Source of the DNA: Rhizobiaceae bacterium MnEN-MB40S
Lineage (GTDB): Bacteria; Pseudomonadota; Alphaproteobacteria; Rhizobiales; Rhizobiaceae
Direction: 5' to 3'
Assembly: GCA_024343425.1 (NCBI GenBank)
Contig: BRLC01000002.1
Location: 124,001-188,000, forward strand
DNA: 64,000 bases
The position numbers were made by a program, and so were the translations under genes. Of the stretch, positions 9,430 to 18,617 are shown in pieces. Positions within the stretch are counted from its first letter, which is position 1; each line of letters starts with the position of its first letter. The notes beneath the pieces were generated by a model. It ran no database searches, was not told the DNA's origin, and saw nothing but the letters and a program-made list of their open reading frames with translations.

Positions 9430-10197
9430 CTATTCGACCAGACCGACCAGTCTGCGGTTGTCATCGTCTCTCAGGGAAAAGTCGCCTCCGGCAAATCCGG
9501 CAGCCGCTTCTGTGCAGAGCCAAGCGGCGGCGCGTCCCGCCCAGCTTGCAGGAATATGGACTGTTGGATCCAGTTGACTGACCGGATTAATGCCGGAGGC
9601 TTTGATGGCGACCTGCATATCGGTCGCCACCGTACCGGGGCTGAGTCCGACGACACGGATACCCTGATCGCGATATTCCATGTCGCCGCAGCGCGTGAGG
9701 GAAAGGGCCGCCGCCTTGGAGGAGCAATAATGGCTCCAGCCTTCTAGCGCGGAAACGGCGGCGCCGGAACTGACATTGACGATTACGCCGCCGCCTTGTG
9801 CAAGCATGACAGGGATGGCGGCGCGCATGCCGTAATAAACGCCCTTGTAGTTGACGTCTGCGACCTTCGTCCATTGCTCAGGGTCGGAATCCGCCAGCCG
9901 CGCGATCGGTTCGATCTGGCCGGCATTGTTGATCAACAGGTTGAGACCGCCGAAGCGATCGACGCACGCGTTCACCAGAGCGCTGACGCTGTCATAGCTT
10001 GCGACGTCGCATTGCATCGCTTGCGCCGAACCGCCGGACTGACGGATTTCTTCAGAAATTTTTTCGATTGCATCCAGGTTGCGCGCCGCCAGAAGCACCT
10101 GAACGCCAAGAGTGGCGAGTTCGCGGGCGCACGCTTCGCCGATGCCCTTGCTTGCGCCGGTGACGATCGCGCTTTTCCCGGATAATTCCAACATCAT
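9430..10197 (-). CDS. short-chain dehydrogenase/reductase (SDR)
   Basis: Classical NAD(P)-dependent SDR, 255 aa. The cofactor motif TGASKGIGEA lies near the N-terminus, NNAG in the middle, and the Ser-Tyr-Lys catalytic set is in NVSSGAA and YCSSKAA. The start is placed at one of two adjacent ATGs (10197 or 10194); an upstream TTG at 10224 has no support. The C-terminus (GGDFSLRDDDNRRLVGLVE) is unlike the usual DGG ending. It is transcribed with the MFS gene and divergent from the LysR gene at 10330. Confidence 0.85.
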   Translation of the reverse strand: MMLELSGKSAIVTGASKGIGEACARELATLGVQVLLAARNLDAIEKISEEIRQSGGSAQAMQCDVASYDSVSALVNACVDRFGGLNLLINNAGQIEPIARLADSDPEQWTKVADVNYKGVYYGMRAAIPVMLAQGGGVIVNVSSGAAVSALEGWSHYCSSKAAALSLTRCGDMEYRDQGIRVVGLSPGTVATDMQVAIKASGINPVSQLDPTVHIPASWAGRAAAWLCTEAAAGFAGGDFSLRDDDNRRLVGLVE

Positions 10198-10307
10198 ATA
10201 ATTATCGCAACAATTGCTGTTCAAAGCGCCGCTTCAGGCGATGCAGAACGCTATCCGGAAATGTTTAGACACGGTTTGAAACTTGATAAACAGTTCGACG
10301 CGCATGA

Positions 10308-10332
10308 CATTCATGTGTATTATGCATGAATG
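10308..10332. promoter_or_regulatory. inverted repeat overlapping the LysR start codon
   Basis: Perfect 8-bp arms CATTCATG / CATGAATG separated by 9 nt, lying across the ATG of the LysR gene and 111 bp upstream of the SDR start. The dyad symmetry in a divergent LysR/target region suggests an autoregulatory operator. Confidence 0.55.
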
Positions 10333-11226
10333 GAAGTCGACACGCTGAGAATATTCACCTCGGTTGCGAAACTCGGCAGCTTCGCGGCCGCCGCCCGATT
10401 GCACGGCACCGATCCCTCGACCGTGTCGCGAACGATCTCGAACCTGGAGGAAGAACTCGGCATCCGTCTTTTCCAGCGGACGACCCGAAGCATGACGCTG
10501 ACGGAAAGCGGCGACGCCTATCTCGGGCGTATATCGACCATTCTGGAAGACATCGACATCGCCCGCGAAGACGCGATGGCGGTCAGCAAACGGCCGACAG
10601 GAACGATCCGCATTACGACAACTTACGCCTATGGCCAGATCCGGCTGCTGCCGCTGCTGACAAAATTTCGCGACCGGTTTCCCGGCCTGAAACTCGATCT
10701 CATACTCAGCGATGCCCCGATCGATCTTGTGACGGACGAAATCGACATCGCGATCAGACTGGCGCCGCGCATCCGGGGAAACGTGATTGCAAGCAAAATC
10801 CAGGATTTGCGCTACCATGTCTATGCAAGCCCGGACTATGTGGACATACACGGCCCCATAGACCGCCCAGCCGACCTTGAAAGACACCCTTGCATTCTAT
10901 TCCGTCTGCCGGCGTTCGGCAGTATCTGGATGGCGCAGGACAAGAACGGGATCGAACGAGAGATCCGCATCCAGGGCGACTTGAGCATCTCGTCAATCCT
11001 CGCGCTCAAGCAAGGCGCCATCAATGGACTGGGGCCTGCATTGCTGGCCGATTGGGTGGTCGAAGACGATATCGACGCAGGCCGGCTCATCAAATTGTTG
11101 CCCGACTACAACTTCTTTGCAATGCACGTGCAATCCGCTGTCTGGCTGGTTTATCCGAGCCGGCGATATCTGCCGACGAAGGTTCGCGTGGTGGTGGATT
11201 TTCTCAGGGAGAACCTGACAATCTAG
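10330..11226 (+). CDS. LysR-family transcriptional regulator
   Basis: 298 aa, standard LysR length. The N-terminal winged HTH (KLGSFAAAARLHGTDPSTVSRTISNLEEELGIRLF, split here only by wording) occupies about residues 10-50, followed by a periplasmic-binding-like effector domain. It is transcribed divergently from the SDR/MFS pair and therefore is likely to control them and itself through the dyad at 10308-10332. The effector is unknown. Confidence 0.92.
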   Translation: MEVDTLRIFTSVAKLGSFAAAARLHGTDPSTVSRTISNLEEELGIRLFQRTTRSMTLTESGDAYLGRISTILEDIDIAREDAMAVSKRPTGTIRITTTYAYGQIRLLPLLTKFRDRFPGLKLDLILSDAPIDLVTDEIDIAIRLAPRIRGNVIASKIQDLRYHVYASPDYVDIHGPIDRPADLERHPCILFRLPAFGSIWMAQDKNGIEREIRIQGDLSISSILALKQGAINGLGPALLADWVVEDDIDAGRLIKLLPDYNFFAMHVQSAVWLVYPSRRYLPTKVRVVVDFLRENLTI

Positions 11227-11299
11227 GTCATGCAACACTGTCAGGCGCCAAGCGGCGGCCGATTATTTCGAAACACTTCCTTCCAGGGATTGAAACGCC

Positions 11300-11935
<636 letters not shown>

Positions 11936-11944
11936 GGGCATTCC

Positions 11945-11970
11945 GATCTGGCCGATCTGGCCGATCTGGC
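11945..11970 (+). repeat. short tandem repeat (9-mer, about three copies)
   Basis: GATCTGGCC is repeated in tandem at 11945, 11954 and 11963 (the last copy lacks its final base) just after the PRTase stop. It is a slippage-prone microsatellite in the gap before tpa; no function is evident. Confidence 0.85.
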
Positions 11971-12062
11971 TTCATGGAGCGTTTTGAACTGGGACTACTT
12001 GCCTTTGTCGAAGTCGTGAGAAGATATAGGGTAGGCAATTCCGTTCACTGCTGGAGCAGCAA

Positions 12063-13448
12063 ATGAATTTTACCCCCGGCGCCAATGATTTCAGCGAAGC
12101 CGTCGAAAGCGACCGCGCGCATGTGTGGCACCATCTGAGCCAGCACAAGCGCTACGAGACATCCGATCCGATGGTGATGATCGAGGGCAAGGGTCTGCGG
12201 CTCTGGGACGCCCAGGGACGGGAATTCCTTGACGCGGTTTCCGGCGGCGTGTGGACCGTCAACGTCGGATACGGGCGCGCGAGCATCGCCGACGCGGTGC
12301 GCGACCAGCTCGTCAAACTCAACTTCTTCGCCAATTCGGCCGGCAACATACCGGGGGCGCTGTTTTCCAAGAAACTGATCGAGAAAATGCCCGGCATGAG
12401 CCGCGTCTATTTCTCGAACTCAGGATCAGAGGCCAACGAAAAGGCCTACAAGATCATCCGCCAGATCGCCCACAACCGGTATGGCGGCAAGAAGCACAAG
12501 ATTCTGTATCGCGAACGCGACTATCACGGCACGACAATCACCGCGCTCAGCACGACGTCCCAGAACCAGCGACGGGACCAGTATGGTCCGTTTACGCCCG
12601 GTTTTGTCGAAGTTCCGCATTGTCTGGAATACCGCTCGCAATTCGGCCCTTGCGAGGATTACGGCGTTCGCGCCGCCAAGGCCATCGAAGACGTTATCCT
12701 GCGCGAGGGCCCCGACACGGTCGGCGGCATTGTGCTGGAGCCGGTGACGGCCGGCGGCGGCGTCATCACGCCGCCCGAGGGCTACTGGGAAACCGTTCAG
12801 GAAATCTGCCGCAAATACGACGTCCTGCTTCACATCGACGAGGTGGTGTGCGGCATGGGACGCACCGGCAAGTGGTTCGGCTACCAGCATTACGGCGTCA
12901 AGCCGGACATCGTGACCATGGCGAAGGGCGTCGCATCGGGCTATGCGGCGATATCCTGCACCGTGACCACGGAAGCGGTTTTCGACGAATTCAAATCCGA
13001 CCCGTCGGACCCGATGAGCTATTTCCGCGACATCTCGACCTTCGGCGGCTGCGCCGCCGGCCCGGCTGCGGCGCTGGAAAATCTGCGCATCATCGAGGAC
13101 GAGAACCTGCTCGAAAACACGACGCGAATGGGCGACTACCTGATGGTGCGGCTTGAGGAGCTCAAGCAGAAGCACGAGATTATCGGAGACGTCCGCGGCA
13201 AGGGCCTGTTCTGCGGCGCCGAGCTGGTCAGCGACCGCGAAACGAAAGAACCCGCCCCGGAACACGTCGTTCAGGCGGTGACGGCCGACTGCATGGCGCA
13301 GGGCGTCATCATCGGCGCCACCAATCGCAGCTTTGACGGCTTCAACAATACGTTGTGCCTCAGCCCCGCGCTCATCTCCACTCGCAACGACATTGACGCG
13401 ATTGTGGAGGCTGTTGATGGCGCCCTGGAACGCGCAACGACTTCATAG
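12063..13448 (+). CDS. tpa: taurine-pyruvate aminotransferase (class III aminotransferase)
   Basis: PLP-dependent class III aminotransferase, 461 aa. It is recognised as Tpa from family-typical stretches such as DAVSGGVWTVNVGYGR, KKHKILYRERDYHGTT and GFVEVPHCLEYR. It would transfer the amino group of taurine to pyruvate, giving sulfoacetaldehyde and alanine. The PLP lysine is in TMAKGVASGYA and the cofactor Asp in HIDEVVCGMGRTG. No sulfoacetaldehyde acetyltransferase (xsc) or taurine importer is adjacent, so the pathway partners are elsewhere or the amine substrate differs. Confidence 0.85.
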   Translation: MNFTPGANDFSEAVESDRAHVWHHLSQHKRYETSDPMVMIEGKGLRLWDAQGREFLDAVSGGVWTVNVGYGRASIADAVRDQLVKLNFFANSAGNIPGALFSKKLIEKMPGMSRVYFSNSGSEANEKAYKIIRQIAHNRYGGKKHKILYRERDYHGTTITALSTTSQNQRRDQYGPFTPGFVEVPHCLEYRSQFGPCEDYGVRAAKAIEDVILREGPDTVGGIVLEPVTAGGGVITPPEGYWETVQEICRKYDVLLHIDEVVCGMGRTGKWFGYQHYGVKPDIVTMAKGVASGYAAISCTVTTEAVFDEFKSDPSDPMSYFRDISTFGGCAAGPAAALENLRIIEDENLLENTTRMGDYLMVRLEELKQKHEIIGDVRGKGLFCGAELVSDRETKEPAPEHVVQAVTADCMAQGVIIGATNRSFDGFNNTLCLSPALISTRNDIDAIVEAVDGALERATTS

Positions 13449-13773
13449 GTTAATATTGCTGCCTTTAACGGGTGCTTTTCACCCGAAAATCGCGAAATAG
13501 TTGTTGCTCTCTATTGGCTTGTCTCACAGTTCCCCATAAACATGGGTTCTGAACTGCAATTTGTTCCGCCATTACTGTTGTTGCCGAATTCCCTTCAGGG
13601 AGACCCGTTCGGCTGACTGCCATGGAACGGAAACCTGTTTCCGGGATCTTGTTGCTGCGCACCGGCATAGTTGTGAATTCCTTGCGTGAATCACCCATCC
13701 CATCACTCGCAAGGTTTGTCGGACGGGGACCACTTGGTCCCCGTCTGTACCGGAACCGGCGGGCCAGGACGCG
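13449..13773. other. 325-bp gap without a convincing gene, with palindromes
   Basis: Between tpa and bdhA. It holds a small hairpin (CGGGTG / CACCCG, 13469-13485), a palindrome CGGAAAC-CT-GTTTCCG (13628-13643), and a strong dyad at 13722-13745. A 77-codon open frame on the minus strand (13465-13698) has no ribosome-binding site, no recognisable domain, and a composition of a non-coding frame. I see no gene. Confidence 0.6.
13722..13745 (-). terminator. hairpin downstream of bdhA
   Basis: Perfect 11-bp inverted repeat GACGGGGACCA / TGGTCCCCGTC around a 2-nt centre, 28 bp past the bdhA stop in its transcription direction. The stem is very stable, but no T-run follows, so it may be a Rho-aided 3' end rather than a classic intrinsic terminator. 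Confidence 0.55.
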
Positions 13774-14556
13774 CTATTCCGCGGTCCAGCCGCCGTCTAT
13801 CGGCAGAAGAGAACCGGTGATGGAGGCTGCTGCGTCCGAGCACAGAAACACCGCCAGACCCGCAACCTGATCGACCGTAACGAACTGCTTGGTGGGCTGG
13901 GCGGCAAGAAGCACGTCGCGTTTGACCTGTTCTTCCGTCATGTTGCGGGCCTTCATCGTATCCGGAATCTGGTGTTCGACCAGCGGCGTCCACACGTAAC
14001 CCGGGCAGATGGCGTTGACCGTCACGCCGTTCTGGGCGACTTCAAGCGCAACCGTTTTGGTCAGGCCGGCAATGCCGTGTTTCGCGGAAACATAAGCCGC
14101 CTTGTCGGGCGAAGCCACCAGCGCATGCGCCGAGGCGGTGTTGATAATACGCCCCCAGCCGCGCTTCTTCATGCCGGGAACGGCGGTTCGTATCGTGTGA
14201 AACGCCGACGACAGGTTGATTGCGATGATTGCGTCCCATTTGGCGATCGGGAACTCCTCGATCGGCGCGACATGCTGGATGCCGGCGTTGTTGATGAGGA
14301 TATCGACGGAGCCGTATTCGTTTTCGGCGTCCGTGATCATGGAAGCGATCTCGTCGGGCTTGAGCATGTTGGCGGAAGAATAGGAGCATTTGACGCCGTG
14401 TTCCGACGCAATGCCGCTGCGGGTCTTCTCGATTTCGTCGGCGTCGCCGAGACCGTTGATGACGATATTGGCGCCCTGAGCGGCAAGCGCATTGGCGTAT
14501 GCAAGTCCAATTCCGGACGTCGAACCGGTTATCACCGCAGTTTTGTTGGTCAGCAT
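13774..14556 (-). CDS. bdhA: 3-hydroxybutyrate dehydrogenase
   Basis: SDR enzyme interconverting D-3-hydroxybutyrate and acetoacetate with NAD, 260 aa. The cofactor motif TGSTSGIGLAYA is N-terminal, NNAGIQHVAPIEEFP is typical of BdhA, and the catalytic Ser and YVSAKHG are present, as is the C-terminal LPIDGGWTAE. The ATG is preceded by GGAGA at good spacing. It is the last gene of a three-gene unit with acetoacetate decarboxylase and a patatin lipase, consistent with polyhydroxybutyrate/ketone-body turnover. Confidence 0.93.
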   Translation of the reverse strand: MLTNKTAVITGSTSGIGLAYANALAAQGANIVINGLGDADEIEKTRSGIASEHGVKCSYSSANMLKPDEIASMITDAENEYGSVDILINNAGIQHVAPIEEFPIAKWDAIIAINLSSAFHTIRTAVPGMKKRGWGRIINTASAHALVASPDKAAYVSAKHGIAGLTKTVALEVAQNGVTVNAICPGYVWTPLVEHQIPDTMKARNMTEEQVKRDVLLAAQPTKQFVTVDQVAGLAVFLCSDAAASITGSLLPIDGGWTAE

Positions 14557-14601
14557 CTTTGTCTCCGATTGGTCGGGTTAAGGGCGATCGGCCGTTGTGG
14601 G

Positions 14602-15339
14602 TCAGGCCAGATAGTCATAGACCACCTTGCCGAGACCGAGCGTCAGATCGGCCTTGAGATGCACGGCGGAAAGAACTTCCAGAACCGGCAGGTCGGCGAC
14701 CGGCGCCAGGGCGTGGGGAAACAGCGACAGCGCGGCCGGACCGGTCCATGCGCCTTTCAATGTCACGTCTTCAAGCCCGTATTCAACGATTTCGCAAATG
14801 CGGGGCGACCCATCGACATGCGGAATGATCTTCAAGAGGAAGTTCGGCGCGTCGAGGCTTTTGCGCACCGCATCAAGATCGGCTTCACGGTGTTTGTAGC
14901 CCATGGTTCCCGTAGCCACGCGCACGCGCCCATAGTCCAGTGTTCCGACCAGCGTATCGATTTCGGCTTTCAGGCTCGGCGAGGCGAGTTTCTTCGGAAA
15001 GCCCCAGAGTTCACGACCGCCGGCGATGGGCGGGTGATCGTTGAGGAACATGCAATGGGTGTAGTTGCCCGCCCTGCCCTCGAACGTCACCGGTATGACC
15101 TGGCCGGTTTCCGTGTAATCGCCGAAGCCGGTCGAATCCGGCATGCGGATGAATTCGTATTTGACGACCGGCTCCGTCATCTCGAGCGGTTCGGGGACAA
15201 CCGCCCGCAGCCGCTCGGGATCCGTCCGATAGGTGATGGTGAAGAACTCGCGGTCGACGAACCTGTATGGCCCGGGCGGATAGGCCGGGCTGGTGAGCGG
15301 CATTGAAAAGGCGGATTTTCGCACGTCTTCCAGTTTCAT
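14602..15339 (-). CDS. adc: acetoacetate decarboxylase
   Basis: Converts acetoacetate to acetone and CO2 through a Schiff base, 245 aa, the family's normal length. The catalytic Lys pair is in [10 protein letters not shown] (about residues 112-121), as in the clostridial enzyme. The start ATG has GAGGAAA just upstream. It sits 45 nt before bdhA, so the product of BdhA is its substrate; together they could drain 3-hydroxybutyrate to acetone. Confidence 0.93.
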   Translation of the reverse strand: MKLEDVRKSAFSMPLTSPAYPPGPYRFVDREFFTITYRTDPERLRAVVPEPLEMTEPVVKYEFIRMPDSTGFGDYTETGQVIPVTFEGRAGNYTHCMFLNDHPPIAGGRELWGFPKKLASPSLKAEIDTLVGTLDYGRVRVATGTMGYKHREADLDAVRKSLDAPNFLLKIIPHVDGSPRICEIVEYGLEDVTLKGAWTGPAALSLFPHALAPVADLPVLEVLSAVHLKADLTLGLGKVVYDYLA

Positions 15340-15383
15340 GAGCCGATTTCCTCATCGTGGCGGTTGGCAGCAGTCATGCGTCG

Positions 15384-16562
15384 TCAGGCGGTGTCCGACA
15401 GATAGTCGAACGTTTTCACGCAGGACACATTGTCGGGCCTTTCGAATATCTCCGGATGACGAAGGGAGTGGACGGCGTCGATATATCCGGATTCCCAGTG
15501 ATCCTCGACGCTGAGGCGCGAGAACTCGTAATCCCTCGAGGACCCTTCATAGTGTTTTGAACGGTAGATGAGGTGCACGATGTTATAGACATGGTGATCC
15601 ATGCTGTCCTTCAAGCGCCGCGCTTCCTCGGTATCGGCGAGCTCGGCGGGAAGCTGGGACAGGAGCTTCGCGATATCAGCCTGAAGTTCGTGTTCGCGGC
15701 TGAATTCATTCGTGCAGTGGCGCGTACGGCTTGAGAACTGGATTTCCTTCTGCCGCTCTGAAACATCGGCCAGGTTTTTCGGGAATTCGCCTTTCGCGCT
15801 CCAGAGGTCGACCTGGAACGCCAGCGTGTCCTGCCGCGTGCCGCTGTCGCGCAGCACCCATTGGAGCGGCGTATTGGAGACGAGGCCGCCGTCCCAGTAG
15901 AACTCGCCTTCGATCTCCACGGCGGGAAAGCCCGGCGGCAAGGCGCCGCTCGCCATAACATGTTCCGGTCCGATCGTATGGGTTTCCGTGTCGAAATAGG
16001 TGAAGTTGCCCGTTCTCACATTGACCGTGCCGAGCGACAGGCGCTTGCCGTCATTGTTGATCCGGTCAAAATCGATCACCGCCTCAAGTGTCTTTTTCAG
16101 AGGTCCGGTGTCATAGAAACTGGTGGCGGCCATCGACCCCGCCGGCTCGAAGAACGGACCCGGGAAACGGGGCGTGAAGAAACCCTCCGCACCATTGACC
16201 AGCGCAAGGCCGGCGCTCATCTCGTTGAACCATGACCGCGCCTGGTCGCCTTGCGTCGCCGCGCGGAAATACTCCCGGTAAGGCGACATGAAGGATCGGT
16301 CCGATATCAGGTGCCAGAACTCGTCGAGTTTCTTGACCCGGTCTTCCGGCGCATTGCCGACGATGATCGCGGCGTTGATTGCGCCGATTGAAATGCCGGC
16401 GACCCAGTCCGGTTCGATCTCGGACTCGTGCAAAGCCTGATAAACACCGGCTTGATAGGCGCCGAGAGCCCCGCCTCCCTGGAGAAGCAACGCCACGCAT
16501 TCGAATGGCGGGCGTTCGAGGTTGTGGTGGTCCTTTAACAGTCTTGGAGCTTCGCTGACCAT
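15384..16562 (-). CDS. patatin-like phospholipase (DUF3734-type)
   Basis: Serine acyl-hydrolase of the patatin family, 392 aa. The oxyanion motif GGGALGAYQAGV, nucleophile motif GISIGAIN and the DGG aspartate (FYWDGGLVSNTP) form a complete Ser-Asp dyad. The long C-terminal part (about 130 residues, RSKHYEGSSRDYEFSR) matches the DUF3734 extension found with bdhA/adc in related bacteria. The start is taken at ATG 16562; an in-frame start at 16628 would add 22 poorly supported residues. It probably acts on lipid or PHB-granule substrates; no signal peptide is seen. Confidence 0.88.
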   Translation of the reverse strand: MVSEAPRLLKDHHNLERPPFECVALLLQGGGALGAYQAGVYQALHESEIEPDWVAGISIGAINAAIIVGNAPEDRVKKLDEFWHLISDRSFMSPYREYFRAATQGDQARSWFNEMSAGLALVNGAEGFFTPRFPGPFFEPAGSMAATSFYDTGPLKKTLEAVIDFDRINNDGKRLSLGTVNVRTGNFTYFDTETHTIGPEHVMASGALPPGFPAVEIEGEFYWDGGLVSNTPLQWVLRDSGTRQDTLAFQVDLWSAKGEFPKNLADVSERQKEIQFSSRTRHCTNEFSREHELQADIAKLLSQLPAELADTEEARRLKDSMDHHVYNIVHLIYRSKHYEGSSRDYEFSRLSVEDHWESGYIDAVHSLRHPEIFERPDNVSCVKTFDYLSDTA

Positions 16563-16724
16563 GGTGCGACCGGTTGACCGAGGAAAATGAAGCGCGGCGT
16601 ACTGCTGCGCCGCAACAAGATACCGCAAGAATTGCGCAACGCAATATCATTGCAGCGAAACATAACGCTCCGTGCTTAACAGTATCCTTACGACACCAGG
16701 CGTTCCGCGAGATTTGCGGTCAGT

Positions 16725-17513
16725 TCAGTGAATGTTCTCGAGGTCTTCCTCAAGCTCCGACATCTGCTCGCCGCCGGCCATCAGGTTCAAAACCTCCTCG
16801 CGGGTCTTTTCGCCGCGCGAGAAGCGGGCCGCCACCTTCCCATGGATCAAGACCGCGAAAGCGTCTCCGACGGCCATGGCGTGGCGGGCGTTGTGCGTGA
16901 TGAAGACGATCGCCACCCCCTCCGCCCTCGCCTGACGCATGAAGCGCAACACAACGGAGGCCTCCTTGACGCCGAGGGCCGAAGTGGGTTCGTCGAGGAT
17001 CAGCACTTTCGCGCCGAAATACATGGCCCGTCCGATCGCCAGAACCTGACGCTCTCCGCCGGACATGGTGCCGACGAGCTGATTACCGTCGGATATCCGG
17101 GTAATGCCGAAGCGGGCGATCTGTTCGAGCGCGATTTCATTCGCCTTTGCCTCGTCGAACCATCGGAAAGGACCAACGCCCTTGGTCGGCTCGGCGCCCA
17201 GGAAGAAATTGCGGCCGACGCTCATGAGCGGAATGCTGCCGACATCCTGATGTACGGTCGCAATGCCCCGCTGGCGCGCTTCGCGCGGACTGGCGAAGGC
17301 GATCTCCTCGCCTTCCAGCCGGATCGAGCCGGACGACGGCTCATGATACCCGGACATCACCTTGATAAGCGTCGATTTTCCCGCGCCGTTATCGCCGAGA
17401 AGGCAAAGAATCTCGCCCGGCCTGACTTCGAGCGACACATCGTCGAGCGCCCGGGTGCCGGCAAAGGATTTGGAAATGTGCTGCAATTCGAGGATTGGTT
17501 GTCTCCGTTCCAT
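16725..17513 (-). CDS. ABC sugar transporter ATP-binding protein (half-size, FrcA-like)
   Basis: Single ABC domain, 262 aa, unlike the double-domain RbsA/XylG type and like FrcA of the Sinorhizobium fructose importer. Walker A GDNGAGKSTLI, signature MSGGERQVLAIGR, Walker B VLILDEPTSALG and switch His ITHN are present. The ATG at 17513 is 2 nt from the permease stop. The open frame upstream of it (to 18599) merely runs antisense-like through the permease and is not coding. Third gene of the operon after binding protein and permease. Confidence 0.92.
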   Translation of the reverse strand: MERRQPILELQHISKSFAGTRALDDVSLEVRPGEILCLLGDNGAGKSTLIKVMSGYHEPSSGSIRLEGEEIAFASPREARQRGIATVHQDVGSIPLMSVGRNFFLGAEPTKGVGPFRWFDEAKANEIALEQIARFGITRISDGNQLVGTMSGGERQVLAIGRAMYFGAKVLILDEPTSALGVKEASVVLRFMRQARAEGVAIVFITHNARHAMAVGDAFAVLIHGKVAARFSRGEKTREEVLNLMAGGEQMSELEEDLENIH

Positions 17514-17515
17514 GA

Positions 17516-18502
17516 TCAGCGCCTCGCCGTCAGCGCAAAACGCCGGACATAGTTGTTCGCGAGAACGGCGAGCGCCAGAAGCGCGCCCAGGAAGAGCTGG
17601 ATCCAGTCGGTGTTCCAGCCCGTGTAGAATATGCCGGTGGAAATCACCCCGAACAGGGCGGTTCCGAGAAAGATGCCTGCGACCGAACCGTAACCGCCGC
17701 CAAGCAGCACGCCGCCGATGACGACAACGATCGGGGCCTGAAAGACATATCCCTGTCCATATGTGGAGTTGCCGGAATTCCATTGGACGCCCTGGAGCAC
17801 CCCGACGAACGCCGCCGCCACGCCGGTGGCGATGAACAGAATGATTTTGACCCGCTCCACCGGAACGCCTGCGCCGCGCGCGGCCTGCATGTTGCCTCCG
17901 GTCGCGTAAACCCAGTTTCCGAACGTCGTTTTCGACAACACCCAGCCGCCAACGATCGCCGCGCCGAGCCACCACAGGATCGAGATGTTGGCCTGCCCCC
18001 AGCGCGCGGCGAAAACGGCGTGCGCTGTATCGGACGAGACAATGGAACTTGATGTGACATTGGCGATCAGCCGCGAAAAGCCCATCGTCGCCCCGATGAC
18101 GATAAAGTTCGTCGCAAGCGTCACGATGAAGGACGGCAGATTGGTGCGCACGACCGCCATGCCGTTTGCCAGGCCTATCAGTGCGCCGATCAGCAGGGCC
18201 AGACCGATCGCCGGCCAGATCGGCATGCCGTAGAAGCTCGTTGCGATGGCGACCACCATGGAGGCGGCGCCGACTGTCGAGCCGATCGACAGGTCGAACT
18301 CGCCGGAAATCATCAACATGCCGACGGGAATCGCGACAATGCCGAGTTCTGCAGCCAGATTGAGCCAGCCGGCAGTTCCGTTGACCGAAACGAAACCGGC
18401 GCCTTGTGTAACGATGGCGAAGAAAATGTAGGTCAGGATGAAGGCGGCGAATGCGCCCAGTTCGGGTCTGCGCAAAAGGCTCGTCATGAACCGGATTTCC
18501 AT
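17516..18502 (-). CDS. ABC sugar transporter permease (ribose/fructose type)
   Basis: BPD_transp_2 family permease, 328 aa, with about ten hydrophobic segments and the typical SIGSTVGAASMVVA and NGMAVVRTNLPSFIVTLAT stretches of RbsC/FrcC proteins. A second ATG at 18487 (MTSLLRRPELGAF) is a possible start; neither has a well-spaced ribosome-binding site. It functions with the binding protein (18618) and the ATPase (16725). Confidence 0.92.
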   Translation of the reverse strand: MEIRFMTSLLRRPELGAFAAFILTYIFFAIVTQGAGFVSVNGTAGWLNLAAELGIVAIPVGMLMISGEFDLSIGSTVGAASMVVAIATSFYGMPIWPAIGLALLIGALIGLANGMAVVRTNLPSFIVTLATNFIVIGATMGFSRLIANVTSSSIVSSDTAHAVFAARWGQANISILWWLGAAIVGGWVLSKTTFGNWVYATGGNMQAARGAGVPVERVKIILFIATGVAAAFVGVLQGVQWNSGNSTYGQGYVFQAPIVVVIGGVLLGGGYGSVAGIFLGTALFGVISTGIFYTGWNTDWIQLFLGALLALAVLANNYVRRFALTARR

Positions 18503-18568
18503 TCCTCTGGGTTTGCGGAAAACAGTGTAGGACAGGCGACTTGAGTGACGCCAGCGGTTTACTCAACA

Positions 18569-18596
18569 GATCGGGACGCATCGCTGCGCCCCGATC
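18569..18596 (-). promoter_or_regulatory. intercistronic hairpin with GNRA loop
   Basis: Twelve-pair inverted repeat (one G-U pair in the transcribed strand) closed by a GCGA tetraloop, between the binding-protein stop and the permease start. No U-run follows. This is the expected position for a 3' stabiliser or partial terminator that keeps binding-protein mRNA above permease mRNA. Confidence 0.65.
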
Positions 18597-18617
18597 CATT
18601 CCTTGTGACGCAGGCGC

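Noticed and set aside
13465..13698. 77-codon minus-strand frame in the tpa-bdhA gap
   Set aside because: No ribosome-binding site, no domain, and it crosses palindromes; not called as a gene.
13972..15306. 444-codon plus-strand open frame opposite bdhA and adc
   Set aside because: Antisense shadow; the opposite strand has two complete enzymes with all catalytic residues.
17514..18599. Apparent N-terminal extension of the sugar ATPase through the permease gene
   Set aside because: Arg-rich reading in the wrong frame of the permease; the ATPase has a proper start at 17513 and the standard length.
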